From positions 6,269,339 through 6,333,338 of the forward strand of contig NZ_CP036292.1 of the NCBI RefSeq assembly GCF_007751715.1: 64,000 bases of DNA, given 5' to 3'. The notes beneath the pieces were generated by a model. The model was not told the origin of the DNA, made no database searches, and saw only the letters and a list, made by a program, of their open reading frames with translations. Source of the stretch: Rosistilla oblonga (GTDB lineage: Bacteria > Planctomycetota > Planctomycetia > Pirellulales > Pirellulaceae). Both the position numbers and the translations under genes were made by a program. This document shows, piece by piece, positions 8,293-21,100 of the stretch (position 1 is the stretch's first letter; each line of letters starts with the position of its first letter).

Positions 8293-9045
8293 TCAATGAC
8301 GAGTCGTGTAAGCGATTTGGGACAAGTTTTCGGAAGGCATTGGCACCAAACTTGTTATACGATGTGCTTGGCCACGGCGAGTGTTGCGCGAGCGAAACAT
8401 CAGGCTAACGGAGATGCATCCGAAGATCATTAGACTGGTAGGTTCCGGGACGATGGCACTGGTACTGGGCTCGACAGTGAAGGTTGCCCCCTGAACACTT
8501 GGGGCCAGGGTCGTAAAAAAGTCGTCAAGGAGCAGCGATGTGCCAAAGATTGGATCGAAACTGTCCACAGAAAAGTTGACGCTGTAGTCGCCAGCCAGTG
8601 CTGGAGCGACGACCGACAAGATTCCCAACCGAGTGAAACCGGTACCATTCGGGATACCAGAATCAGTACCGAATGGTGGCACGTCCGCATCCAGCGTGAC
8701 TCGCCCGTCGTCGGAAACATCTGGATCAAACGAGAAACCCAACTCACCCATAAGCCCTGGGTCTGCAACAAACGAAAACCCAGAGAAGTCAAAGCCGGCG
8801 CCGGTCAGTGCAGCATCACTGGCCGTGAAGTCGAGAGTCACTGAGATGATGCTGTCCGTGGGATTTGGCAATGCGACGCTCAGGAGGTCGATGTCAAAGT
8901 TGACCGTTTGTCCCGACAGAATAGGATCGAGCGTCGTTAAATTAGCTGTGATGATGCCTGCCTGTGATTGGCTGACGTTGCAGACAGCGATTGCCACCAA
9001 CGTGGCAATCAGTCGTGTTCGAATGTTGAGTAGGCTGAAAATCAT
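8293..9045 (-). CDS. Secreted protein with a PEP-CTERM-like anchor
   Basis: A 250-residue exported protein. The internal ATG at 9045 gives a proper signal peptide (basic NIRTR, hydrophobic core, cleavage near SQSQAG), whereas the longer frame overlaps the giant gene and adds unrelated residues. The body is a beta-rich domain resembling cohesin/PEP-CTERM-associated extracellular domains (Val/Ser/Asp-rich). Near the C-terminus IVPEPTSLMIFG is followed by a hydrophobic stretch and RSRNTRR, the exosortase PEP-CTERM pattern. Unusually, about 30 more residues follow the Arg cluster, whereas PEP-CTERM proteins normally end there. It lies 65 nt downstream of the 4401-residue surface protein and could be cotranscribed. 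Confidence 0.7.
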   Translation of the reverse strand: MIFSLLNIRTRLIATLVAIAVCNVSQSQAGIITANLTTLDPILSGQTVNFDIDLLSVALPNPTDSIISVTLDFTASDAALTGAGFDFSGFSFVADPGLMGELGFSFDPDVSDDGRVTLDADVPPFGTDSGIPNGTGFTRLGILSVVAPALAGDYSVNFSVDSFDPIFGTSLLLDDFFTTLAPSVQGATFTVEPSTSAIVPEPTSLMIFGCISVSLMFRSRNTRRGQAHRITSLVPMPSENLSQIAYTTRH

Positions 9046-9110
9046 TAGATTTCTCTTATTACAACCGGATACGGATAAATTCAAGGTTGAGTGTTTCTGG
9101 GTGCTCGCTG

Positions 9111-12100
9111 TTAATTCAACTGTTTCCCCACACAACTGCGAAGCCACATGTAGTAGTCGCGTGTGGAGAGGATGCCATCGCCATCAAAGTCGAATGTCGA
9201 GTCATAGCTTGACATTCCCAGACGTGCTCCGAAGCGGACCTTGGAGCTGTCGAACCAGGTGTCTCGGTCCGATATTCCGACAATGGCGTCTCCATCAAAG
9301 TCGCCTTGGAGTTGATGGAACTGATACCGGTGGATTTCATCATCGGTGCCATCGGAATCTACAAAACTGGAATCAATCGTGCTGTGAATTCGCAGTTCAT
9401 ACCGTCCATCGGCTAGGCGTGTTTGAGTGCCTGCCGCGGCTAGATCAATCAGCAACCGGCTCGTCGCCGCATCCCAACGGAATTGATCAGCGGTCAGGGC
9501 GACATCGGTGCTATAACCTGCTCCGGTATGCAGCGAAACTGAGTTCATGATTTGCCCCGTATTGATCAGAGCTTGAGCATCGAAATCACGATCAAACTGA
9601 ATCGCCAACTCCGTCGTGTTGCTACGCTGGACCGCCCCGTCGTTGACCGTTACGCCAGTCACCGCCAGCGGTTTCGCTGCCGGATTAACAGTCAGGCTGA
9701 ACGTCGTGCGTGAAGTGATTCCGACGCTATCGGTGGCCGTGATCGTAACGGTGTGGCTACCGTCGGGCACGTCGTTGGTGTCAAGAGACCAAGTCCAGGT
9801 TCCACTGCCATCGTTCGATGTGATGATCGTGCCGATCGATGCTGACAATGTAATCGTATCACCCTCGGAATCCGCAATCGTACCGGAATTTGTCGCAACA
9901 TCCCCTGCGTCGACCGTCAGCTCAGCAAGTTCGACGGCAACCACAGGCGGCAAATTTGTGACATCAAAGTGGGCGATTCGCGTGGCGACTTCGACATCAT
10001 CGACTCGAACCGAATAACGGAAGCTGGCGGAACCGAGTTCTTTGGCAACGAAACGGACGGTATGATCGTCACTGAGGATTTCGGCTTCGCCGTTGACCGC
10101 TTCCGTGATAACGAACGTCGGATCGGTCAGTTCTAGATCAGCAACCAGCGACAGCAGGTCGAGGTCCCGCGTGCCAGCAACGAGGCTATCGAAAACCTTG
10201 TTGGCGAAGTAGCTGACCAATCCCGCATCGTGCTGCTCCAAATAGTCGGTGATCTCGGCTTCGATTTCAAATTTCGAAACGATCGGGACGTCATCGATCT
10301 GGAACGTGTTGCCGATCGCTGACAACGGATCAGGACTAGCGTTCTCAATAAGATCGCCATCGCCATGGATGATAATCGTGTTCCCGCCGGGATCGTTGGC
10401 AGTCCCCAAATCAACGGTTCCGCCTGTGACGTGAATCGCCGGTCGATCGGCCGTCGTCGTTTCTTCGATGATGCTATTTCGCAGCGTCAGGCTTCCGCCC
10501 TGGACGAGGATGGTGGGAGCGTCGGTGGCGTTGGTGAATGTTACGTCACCGAGAACGAAAACATCGCCGGAGACAACGGTCAGGGCAGGGGACGCACCTT
10601 GGAAGGTGACGGGGCCGTTGGAGCCGTTAATGACCAGTTGGTAACCGCTGGGGACAGTTACGGTCAGGCCCACGTAGGACTTATTCTCAATCCCTGCTTC
10701 TTCCAGGTTCAATGTTATCGTGACGATATCATTCGGCCGCGGGAAAGCAGGTAACTCCGAGACGGCCTGTAGCCAATCCGAGACGTTGCTATTTCCGGCG
10801 GTGGTCACGATATCTTTTGATTCATCGGACAATACAGCGACGGCATCAGCGAGGGTATCCGGCGTCAGCTTAGATTTCAACAGAAACGGCCGTACACGTC
10901 CGGCGTCGTAGTCTCCGTATCCTGGTGATCCTACGGCTAGTTCGACAATGCCATCCGCCCCCAGTTCGGTCAACACTGCGATCGAACTACCAAATCGCTC
11001 ACCAAGCTGTAGGCTTGGCATACCGGTCGTTGCGGTTGTCAAAAGATCCGTGCCGCGAACGGAGTGGTCTGAGTTAAGGTACAAGACATAGACGGCGCCC
11101 CGTGCTCCATAGAGCGGAGCACCGACCAGCAGGTCGGCCACTCCATCGGCATTTAAATCACCCGGGCTGGCTACGGCATCTCCGAAACCGCTCGGCTGTT
11201 CACTTGCAGGCGCATATTGAACGGGTTGACTGACAAGCTGACCATTGCTGCCAAGTTGCATAATATAGATGGACTCAGCCGTGCCGTTCCCCGACGCACC
11301 GACCGCAATGAGCCCGTTTCCCAAAGATGTGACTGACCGCCCGAACTGCGTTCCAGCCGGGAGTTCTGGCATCATGCCATTTCCACTTTCCAAGCGGGTA
11401 TAGTCTTTGGCGGTGCCGTCCTCATTCATTAACAAAATGTAGACCGCCCCCTGGCCAATTCCATGACCGATCGCTGAGACCGCAAGATCGGGAACGTCAT
11501 CGTTATCGATCAATCCAACATTTGCAATCGCGTAGCCAAACTGATCATGATCGGCCAATAGAGGAACGCCATCATTCCCAGATCGGAGGTGAGCGATTCC
11601 AGTCCATTTTCCGTCGTCGCCACGAGATAGAATTTTCACTTCACCCTTATTTCCTCGCGTCCAACTACCATCTTCTGCAACTTGCAAATCCGTTCCTGTG
11701 CGGCCAATCGCGATCTCCTGCGTTCCATCGCCGCCAATATCCCCTAGAGAAGCAATCGCGGTCGCGTGTCGTTCTCCCAGATACTCCGTCTCCCAACCCC
11801 ATCTTAGTGTATGGTGGTAGTTGTCGTTGGCATCTCTATAGATCAGTCGGAACTGGCCCCCATTCCCCACGACCGATTCGACAACGTCGCTACCTGAATC
11901 TACCACTGGTCCCGGGACACCAATTACGAATATTGAAAATTCATCATCGATTTTAGGGAATGCTGAAACCGAAGCACCATAGTTCGTACTTAGACTGTCG
12001 AACCCCAGGGTGTCAATATTTTGGCTACCGAGCATGAGAGAATATTGCGTATCTATACTGAATTCTTGAGGACTCAACGTCGTGGGGTCTAGAGGCATGG

Positions 12101-15100
12101 AGATCGTAGCAACGTAGTCCTCCACTTCGCCATCAATTAGTCGTCCCGTTGGGGCAACCGCATGGGGTTCCACAAAGTCAGTGGTTAGCCGGAATCTGGC
12201 ATACGTCGTGCCGAAAAATTCCGCGTCGATCTGCGGGAATATTAAATCGACTTGAGCATTGATAGCGCCGCTCGCGATGGATTTGTATTGGTGCTCTCCC
12301 GCGTCAAGAAAATCACCGTCGCCATTAAAATCAATCCAGCCATGAACAGCCGCCATCCGCCCGGTTAGATTCGTTGCCACGATGCGAACCTTTGGAGTTT
12401 CGCCAACGACTAATTTGAGGTCACTGGCGGCGTCTAGCAATCCGTCTTCATCATCAATCGAAGCGGACTGATCGTCGCCGTTTGCAGAGACAGTTGGCAA
12501 TCCGTCCCGCTCGCTATCGATCCTATCGCCCAACAATAGATTCGCGTCAATTTGGTGTGAGGGGCCGCCGCTTGTTTCCGATGTTTTGTAACTATCAGGC
12601 GCATCTCCGAAGTCTTGATTCAGGAACGTCACCAAATAGTCTTCAACTTCGCCGTCTACAGCGTATCCGATGGGTAGGGCGATCCCTAAGTCATCGACGG
12701 CATCGCCAAAATCGGTACTAAGTCGGAACCGAGCATAGGTCTGTCCGAATTTACCTTCGGCAATAGCGGGGAAATCGGGCAGGGTTACAAAGTCCCCCTG
12801 AGCTGCGTTTTTACCATCAGGTACGTCAACCCAACGTCGTTCGTGAGAATCAAACGTTCCGCTGAGGTCAACATCTATCCAGCCGTAGAGTCTGGCAGGC
12901 AGTCCCGTGTCGTTGGTCACCAACACACTAACCGAAGGAGCGACTCCTGGCGTCACGTCGAGTTGCACATTGGGATTTAGGATGCCGTCTTCATCCGTGG
13001 TCTCACCGACCGAGTCATCGCCAATAGCCCCGTTGCTTGCATATCCGTCCGATTCCAGATCGATCGTCGAACCAATGCTTAGACCAGGCGCGTAACGATG
13101 CGATGGCCCGCCGTCAGCGACTCGTGTCCCGTAGCGATCAGGGGCATCACCAAAGTCTTTGGTCAGAATCGTGACCTGATAGTCTTCGACTTCCCCATCG
13201 GCCGCTGGGCCTGTGGGATTGGCGACAGCAGCATCGGTACTCAGACGGAAACGGGCGTACGTCGATTCTGCGGATGTAATAGGAACGCTGGGGAACGCGA
13301 GTACCGCGTTGCCCTTGAAGCCAGCCGGGATCACCAGTTGTTCATCCGCTGTTGTTCCGTTCACGCTGACACTAGTGGCTTGTTCCGTTTCAGGATCAAA
13401 GACACCGTCGGCGTTGTAATCGATCCAGCCGTACATCCAGGCGTCGACTTCGGTATCGTTTGTTACTTGAACGGTGACTATCGGAACCTGGCCAAGACTA
13501 AGTATGAGATCACGGGAAACAGCAACCACTCCGTCGTCTGTATCAGAATTGGCCGATTCAACCGGAATCGCGTCGAGTTCTACAGTGACGCCAGCACCCA
13601 TAAAGATTGACGGAGAAACGACGTGCGTCGGCCCCTGATTGATGGAGAGCGTATTGTAGGACCCGGTTGTATTCGTTCCCAGATCCGGTGCATCGCCGAA
13701 GTCTTTCGTCAGCAAACTCGCCAGGTATTCTCCGCCTGCACCGTCATTGGACAGCAATCGGAGGATGGCGAAGTTCGAGTCAGCCATTAGAATTCGGTCA
13801 AACTCATCAACGAATACGCTCTTAATCGTTCCTGCGGTACCTTCCAATACCTTTTTGCCCTCCACGCCGAACGATTTGTCGAAAGTCCCGTTAGGGTTGA
13901 AGCGCGCGACTGCAAACGTCGATACTCCCGCCACTGTGGTGTATCCTCCGACTACCACACGGCTGGAACTATCAACGGACTGAGAATAAACACGTTCGTT
14001 GTCTGACCCGAAGTCAAATGACACTTTGCCGTCGTCGTCATAGCTGACGTCGAGCGATCCATCGGGGTTCAACCATAAGATGGCCAGATGATAGCTCGAA
14101 GACGAAGGGTTATAATAATATCCGGTGACGACGACGCGTCCGGATTTGTCCATCGCCACTCCTGTCGCGAAGTCGTTGCTGTCTTGACTGCCATCCACCA
14201 AGTTAATGCGTTGAATGCCATCGTCTCCAAAATTTCGGTCCAGGCGACCTGATTCTAAGAATCGTGCGGCAGTGATGTCATTCGAAGCACGACCGACAAG
14301 CACGACATTGTCGTTTTCATCGATTGCAATGTAACTCGTCGGATAGGACAGTCCGCTGGAGTCACTGGTGTCGAAAGTCGGGTCAATCAAACCATCGGGC
14401 GTGAGCCGGATCAGAAAACGGTTCGATCCCGAGATGCCCACCAGAAGGATGCGTCCTTGGCTGTCGACGGCGAAGTCGGATGGATTGTCGCGTTGGCTGT
14501 CGAAATCGATCACGCGCAATCCATCCGTTCCAAAGCTGACATCCAATTCACCGTCGCTCGTCAGACGGTAAATGTGAATGTCCTCTAGAGTGCCCGAATT
14601 GGAACTTTCCTGTCGTCCTTGAGTTACAAAGAGGCCCCGACCCTGAGCGTCGACATGGACGCCGATCGGGCTGCCGGAACTACTAAATGGATTGGGGTCC
14701 ACCGTCGCGACGCCGCGATCACCAAAGGTAAGATCAACCGTTCCGTCATCAAAATGTCGAGCGAGTACTATGGCACCATTGTAGTTTCCGACAACGACCA
14801 TCTTTCCATCAGGCTGATAGGCCACAATCTCTGATGCCGAACTATATGATGAGGCGGGGCTCCCAATGTCCGTGGTCAGTTTGCCATCTCGACTAAAGGT
14901 CCTGTCGAAGTCGCCGCTCGGTGTCAATCGAGCGACGCCGATGTCGGACGAGGATGTGCCATTCTGAACGGTACCGCCAACCAGAATGTTGCCTTGTGGA
15001 TCGATCGCTAATTGGCCGCCATAATCACGCATCTTATTAAAGTCGATCAACTGGATACCGTCTTCATCAAAGGTTGTGTCCAGTTCGCCGGTGGTTGTCA

Positions 15101-18100
15101 GTCGCAAGACCGCCAGGTCATCATTCGTCTCCACAAGTCGTGTATAGCCACCGACTAAAATGCGATCGCTGCTGTCGATGACAAGCCCGGTCGTAAGCTC
15201 CTGCTGCGAAAAGAGGTCAATGAGCTGTTTGCCATCATCGGAGAAGGTGGTGTCGAGTGCTCCGTCCGCTGTCAATCGGGCGACCGCAGTGTCCGTTCCC
15301 GTCTCGCCGCCTTGAATAGATCGCCCTGTCACGACGATTCGCCCCAGCGAGTCGATCGCGACGGAGCCTGGAAGATCGGACTTGTGATTGAAGTCGATTG
15401 TCTGGATACCGTCGCTATCGAAACTTTCATCCAGTACGCCGTCGGTCGTCAGGCGAACCACGGCGAGATCGTTTTGGATGCCCGAATGGACGTTCGTGTA
15501 GCCGCCCATCACGATACGATCCTGCGGATCGATGGTGAGCGACGTTGAAATATCCGTCGTTCCGCCGATATCGAAATGGTGTTTCCCGTCATCGGAGAAG
15601 TCCGAATCAAGCACTCCGTCAGTGGTTAGCCGAGCGACCGCGAAGTCGTAATCTCGATCGTCGATATGTTGTGCACTTCCACCGACCACAATTCGTCCTT
15701 GACTGTCGATAGCGATGTCAGGGCCGCCCGTTTTGCGTTCAGCGAAGTCGATGAACTGAAATCCATCGATTCCAAAGCTGGTGTCGATGTGCCCGTTGGG
15801 GGTTAACCGAGTGATCGCGAACTCACTTCTTCCTGATCCATCGGTGAAGCTTAGTGACCCGACAATAATGATCCGACCTCGATCATCCAGGGCCATACTG
15901 CTGGCGGACATCCGGGCTCCGTCAAACCACATCCGGTACTTAGCGACACCTAGGTTGCCGAACGACCCGTCAACGCCACCGTCAGCGTTCAGCCGCATGA
16001 CCGTGACATCCCCGGAAGCATTTCCCAGGACCAGCGATTGTCCGTTTGATGGATACGCGACCACGTAGCCACCGGTATCGCCGGTTGGTTGCCGTATTTC
16101 CGAACTGACGACTCCTCCATCACCAAAACCGGGATCAAGCGAACCGGCGGGGATGAGGTTCTGATAGCCGTTACCAAGTCCCGTCACGACGTAATCTTCG
16201 ACTTCGCCATCGAGTGCATGACCGGTGGGAACCGCCGCACTTGCGTCGGTGCTGAAGCGGAACCGCGCGTAGGTCGTTCCCGAAAATCCTTCTGGAACTT
16301 CAGGGAACGTTAGCGTGACTATCTCACCAAGGCTGCCTTTACCGACGGCTTCAGAAGGTACAGAGAGGGATACTTGTTCGCCCTCATCAAATTCGCCATT
16401 CATGTCGTAATCGATCCATCCGTACAGCGTTGCATCACTCCCAGTCAGGTTCGTGACGTACAGATCGACGGACGGATTTTGACCGACGGCCAGATTTCGT
16501 AGTTGTGATGGATTAACCAAGCCATCTTCGTCGTTACCAAAACCGGTGACGTCATCGCCTGTCGCCGCATCGTTCGGATTCGGTGCAATTTCGGCATCGA
16601 CGAACGAACCCAGAAAAATGTTCGAATCGAGTCCGTGCGATGGCGAATGCATGACGCTTGAAGCACTGGCCAGCTCAACCCGATAGTCGCTGGAGGATGC
16701 GCGGACCAGCAATTCCGGCAGGTCATTGCTGTTGTTATCGTCCATCACAGCGATGGACTGTCCGAAGGATCCGTGGTTGTCCGCCGAGTCTTCCGGACCG
16801 CCTCCCATCCCAGTGGCAATCTTGGAGATATCGGTTACGGAGCCATCCGTTGCCAGCTGCAAGACGTAGACGGCACCTCGATTCATACCGCCGGTGTTGT
16901 CGTACGGAGAACCAACAGCGATATCAATGATCTCATCCCCGCTGACATCGCCAAGCGATGCCACGGACGCTCCAAACCGGTCATCTGCGGAAATGCCGAT
17001 CCCTGTGCTCTGAGAGATGATGTTCCGGCCTTGCTCCGTGCCATCATCGTTCATGAACACGACGAAAGCTGCACCGCTGCGGCGATTGGCGAGCGCGTCA
17101 GAATAGGTCGGGGCACCGACCAGCAAGTCGGTCACAAGATCACCGTTGAGGTCCCCAAGATTGACGACCGAGCTACCGAAGTCACCCGGTCCTGTGATCA
17201 CTTCGTAATCGTCGACCACACCATCCGCACCCATCAGGAGTATGAAGACACGGCCATCCCCTTCGAATCCCGCGGCCCCCACGGCCAGATCATCGTGTCC
17301 GTCCGCGTCGATATCTCCGATCGAAGCGACCGAGATCCCAAAACCGGCTAATTCAGACAGCGGTGGTCCATTTCCGCTGTCGCCTCCGATGATTGCGGAA
17401 CCAATCGATTTCCCATCGCGACCCAGAAAGACGACATCTAGTCGGCCCGCGGCTTCGCTACCGATCCCAGTTGATCCGATGACGACATCGGGAATGCCGT
17501 CGCCGTTCAGGTCCCCCGATCCCGTGAACGATTCGCCCAAACGGTGCGTCTGAAGGTCGACAGGAATCGCGGTTGACTCCACTCGTTTCACGGTGCCATC
17601 CGGATTCATCAAATGGATCTCTACGCCGGGAGAGTTTCCACCGATCAACACCGATACGGCCAGATCAGTTGTCCCATTGCCGTCAATGTCTCCGATGTTG
17701 TGAAACGCCCCGACGACAAGCTGAGGCTGCGGCGTGGTCGCTGTGGAAACAATGCTTCCGGAGTTTCCGATCGCGGCATCGCCATAGTCAAACATCGTTT
17801 GTGCCGGTGCAGACGGTGTCTCAATCGTGACCAGATAGTCTTCCACTTCTCCATCGCTGGCAACACCCGTCGGCAATGCGGCGGCTTCGTCGGTGCTGAG
17901 TCGAAAACGAGCGTAAGTGACGCCTGCTAATCCGAGCGGCAACTCAGGGAAAACAAGCGTGACCGACTGGTTGATTCCGTATGGGATAACGTCTGTCGAA
18001 ACCCGTTCGCTTTCGTCAAAGGATCCATCGAAATTGGTATCAATCCAACCGTACAGTTTTGCGTCGACACCGGACTCGTTGGTCACCAGTAGTTCGATGG

Positions 18101-21100
18101 TTGGCACACCTGTGATGTGCAGATCACGCACCGGGTCGACCACGCCGTCGTCGTCGTCCGAATCTGCAGCGGTCGAGAGGCTCGGCAGCTCATCGATGCT
18201 AACCGATTCGCCTAGATAGAGTCCCTCAGACATGCCATGTCGCGGACCGTCGTCCGTCAGAAACGTGTTGTAGTCCCACGCCGCCGTACCCTTTCCCACG
18301 TCTGGTGCATCACCCAGATCGCCAATCAGGGTGAATTCCGGCCTCGGGTAGTCGATCACCAGTTCCCGGCGGCCATAGCCATACGCTCTAACAAGGGTTC
18401 CTACAAGAATTTCATTGACGCCATCATTGTTGAGATCCGGAAGCGGCGTGGCGGAGAAGTCATAGACAGTACTGTCGTCACCTGCGTCTTTGATTGATTG
18501 CACTTTGACCGTTCCGTCGCTATTGAAGAGCACAATCCGCTTGGTGCTTCTCGTGTAGATCCTGAGATCGGGTACGGCATCCCCGTCAAGGTCTCCCGCA
18601 GGGACCAGCACGGCGTCCTCTAATGAAACGGTCGTTCCGATCCGAGATTCCTGGATGACCTGATCTACGATCATCGAGCCGTTCCGATCCAGCAACAGGA
18701 CGTGGACGTCCGACAGATCCCTATTTGACTGATCAGATTCCGCAACCGCCAGGTCGGGAACGCCATCCCCGTTGATATCGCCCACAACGGTCAGTGACGC
18801 ACCAAAGGCGAGAAGGCCATCAGCTCCTTGTAGACCAGGCGTATATTTGTCAACGATCTGCTGGCTCTTCACGCTACCGTCTGGGTTCATCAGCAGGATG
18901 TGAACACCGCCCCATGAGTACGCCGGTGCTTCGGTCCCAACGTTGCGACTGGGAGTACCGAGAGCAATATCAACGACACCATCGCCATCAATGTCCCCCA
19001 AGCCGGTTACGGCGGCGACTTCGTCGCCCACATCAATCGACGCTGTCGTGCGGACGGTCCCATCGGTATTAAGGAATAGCACATGGGCATTGTCACCGCC
19101 GACCAGTAAGTCCGTGATCCCGTCTCCGTCAAGATCTCCGATGTTTGCCACGGACGATCCAAGGCCGGGAATCGGTTCGGTGAGTCCCCCACGAAGTATT
19201 GTTCGCGCGTACGGATAGCTCACCACCTCGCTGGAAATCTCCGTCACTCGTTCGACCCGCCCGTTGTTACTATAGGGCAAGGTGCCGGCGCCCATGAACA
19301 GGACATGCAGGGCGCCCATCTCCGGGCTTCCCAAGACGATATCTGTCACACCGTTGCCGTCGAGGTCGCCCACAGTCGTCAGCGAATGCGCGTACTCCTG
19401 GTTGTCGATGGGACGCACGGCTTGATTGAAACTTTGGGTGGTTGTCGGCAAGCTCCGCACCAAGCCATCGATACGGATCGTTTCCGACGCGGCCGCCAGA
19501 TAGACGAAGTTGTCGCCAGTGTGTCCTGGCAGCGCCGCCAGCGATGACATGGGAATATCCACATCGTCGTACAGGCTGTCCCGAATAATCCCCGTGCTGC
19601 GTTCCACAGTTCCATCGGATTCTAAAAAGAACACAAAAGCCCGATTCATTGCACCAACAGCCAGTTCAGCGATGCCGTCGCCGTCCATATCTCCCATCGA
19701 CGCCAATGAGGCGCCAAATAGGGATTCGCCGTCATTCGGAATTTGAGTGAACGACTTGAAGCCAGCCGTTGAGCCTGCCAGAGGACTCTGGTTCATGAAC
19801 AGCAGATCGACGCGACTCGATTGAGGCCCCGAGACCGCGAGATCGGGAACGGAATCGCCGTCGATGTCGCCGAGTCCGACAACCTCAGTGCCCCAACTGG
19901 GCTCCGTTCCAGGAGGGGAAGCAATCCGCTGCAAGCGCCCACCGGTCAAGTCCTCGTTCATCAGCAACAACTGTACCTGGTGCCGTGTACGATCCGCCGT
20001 CAGAGACGAAACCACCAGGTCATCGATGCCATCCCCGTTCATGTCGCCCACCACATCAATCGATCCGCCGAGCTGACTGAACGAAATTCCATTCGTATCA
20101 ATGTCGAGCTTGACATAGTTCTTTACGAGGCTTTCCGAATTAAGGTACAGGACGTAGATGGCTCCCCGGCTAAATGAATCGCCCGGAGCGCTGACGAAGA
20201 GGTCCGTATAGCCATCGCCGTCCAGGTCGCCCGCTTCTGCCAATGCGGCTCCGAATCGGTCATTGGGGGCGAGGGGCCCCATGCCGCCCGTGTTGGAAGC
20301 GATTAGCTTCGCAGTCTGTGCCCCGCGTTGGAAGCGAATGATCGTTTGAACACCGCCACTGTCGAACCCAAATCCGCCATAGCCCGGGACACCCACTGCG
20401 ATATTGGCAAGAGTCGCATCTTCGGCGACCGGCATACCCGACGCATCCACCTTGCCGATATAAGCCAGCGCTCGATCTTCGCAGGCAGGGCAGAGGGTAT
20501 CGAATATGAAGGATTCCGTGAAGTCATCGATGTGATCTTGCCCTTCGTCATTGTAAATGGCTTCCGTCAGGCGACTGCTGATGAGTTTGCCATCCTGGAA
20601 ACTGATTAGTTCGGTCGCATCGTCCTGAAGTGGAATTGCAGTCGAAGCGACCGAATGGACAATGCCGTCAAAAAAATTCGTCGAGGTCTGATGAGCAATC
20701 ATCCCGTCAGTGTTGAGGAGATAAACATGGGTTCGCCGCGACGCTCCAACCGCTAAGTCCGGAACTTTGTCCCCATCCACGTCCCCCAGTGCCGTTAGCG
20801 AATCTCCGAAAACGTAGTCGCTTTCCCCAAGCCTATTTGATGACCTGACGGTGCCATCGGCGTTCAGGATCAGGATGTCGGCTGAGGAGACAGCCCCTAC
20901 CGCCAGGTCCGGAATTCCATCGCCATCAACGTCGCCCAGACCGACCACAGACTTCCCCCATTCATTCCTGGCAGGAATTACGTCCGTACCGGACTGCAGC
21001 AACCGGGTTTCCTGAACTGTCCCGTCGGCGTTCATAAACAGCAAATGCACAGCACCAAGGCTCTGCTTTTGCGCGATCGCAAAGTCGCCGATTCCGTCGC

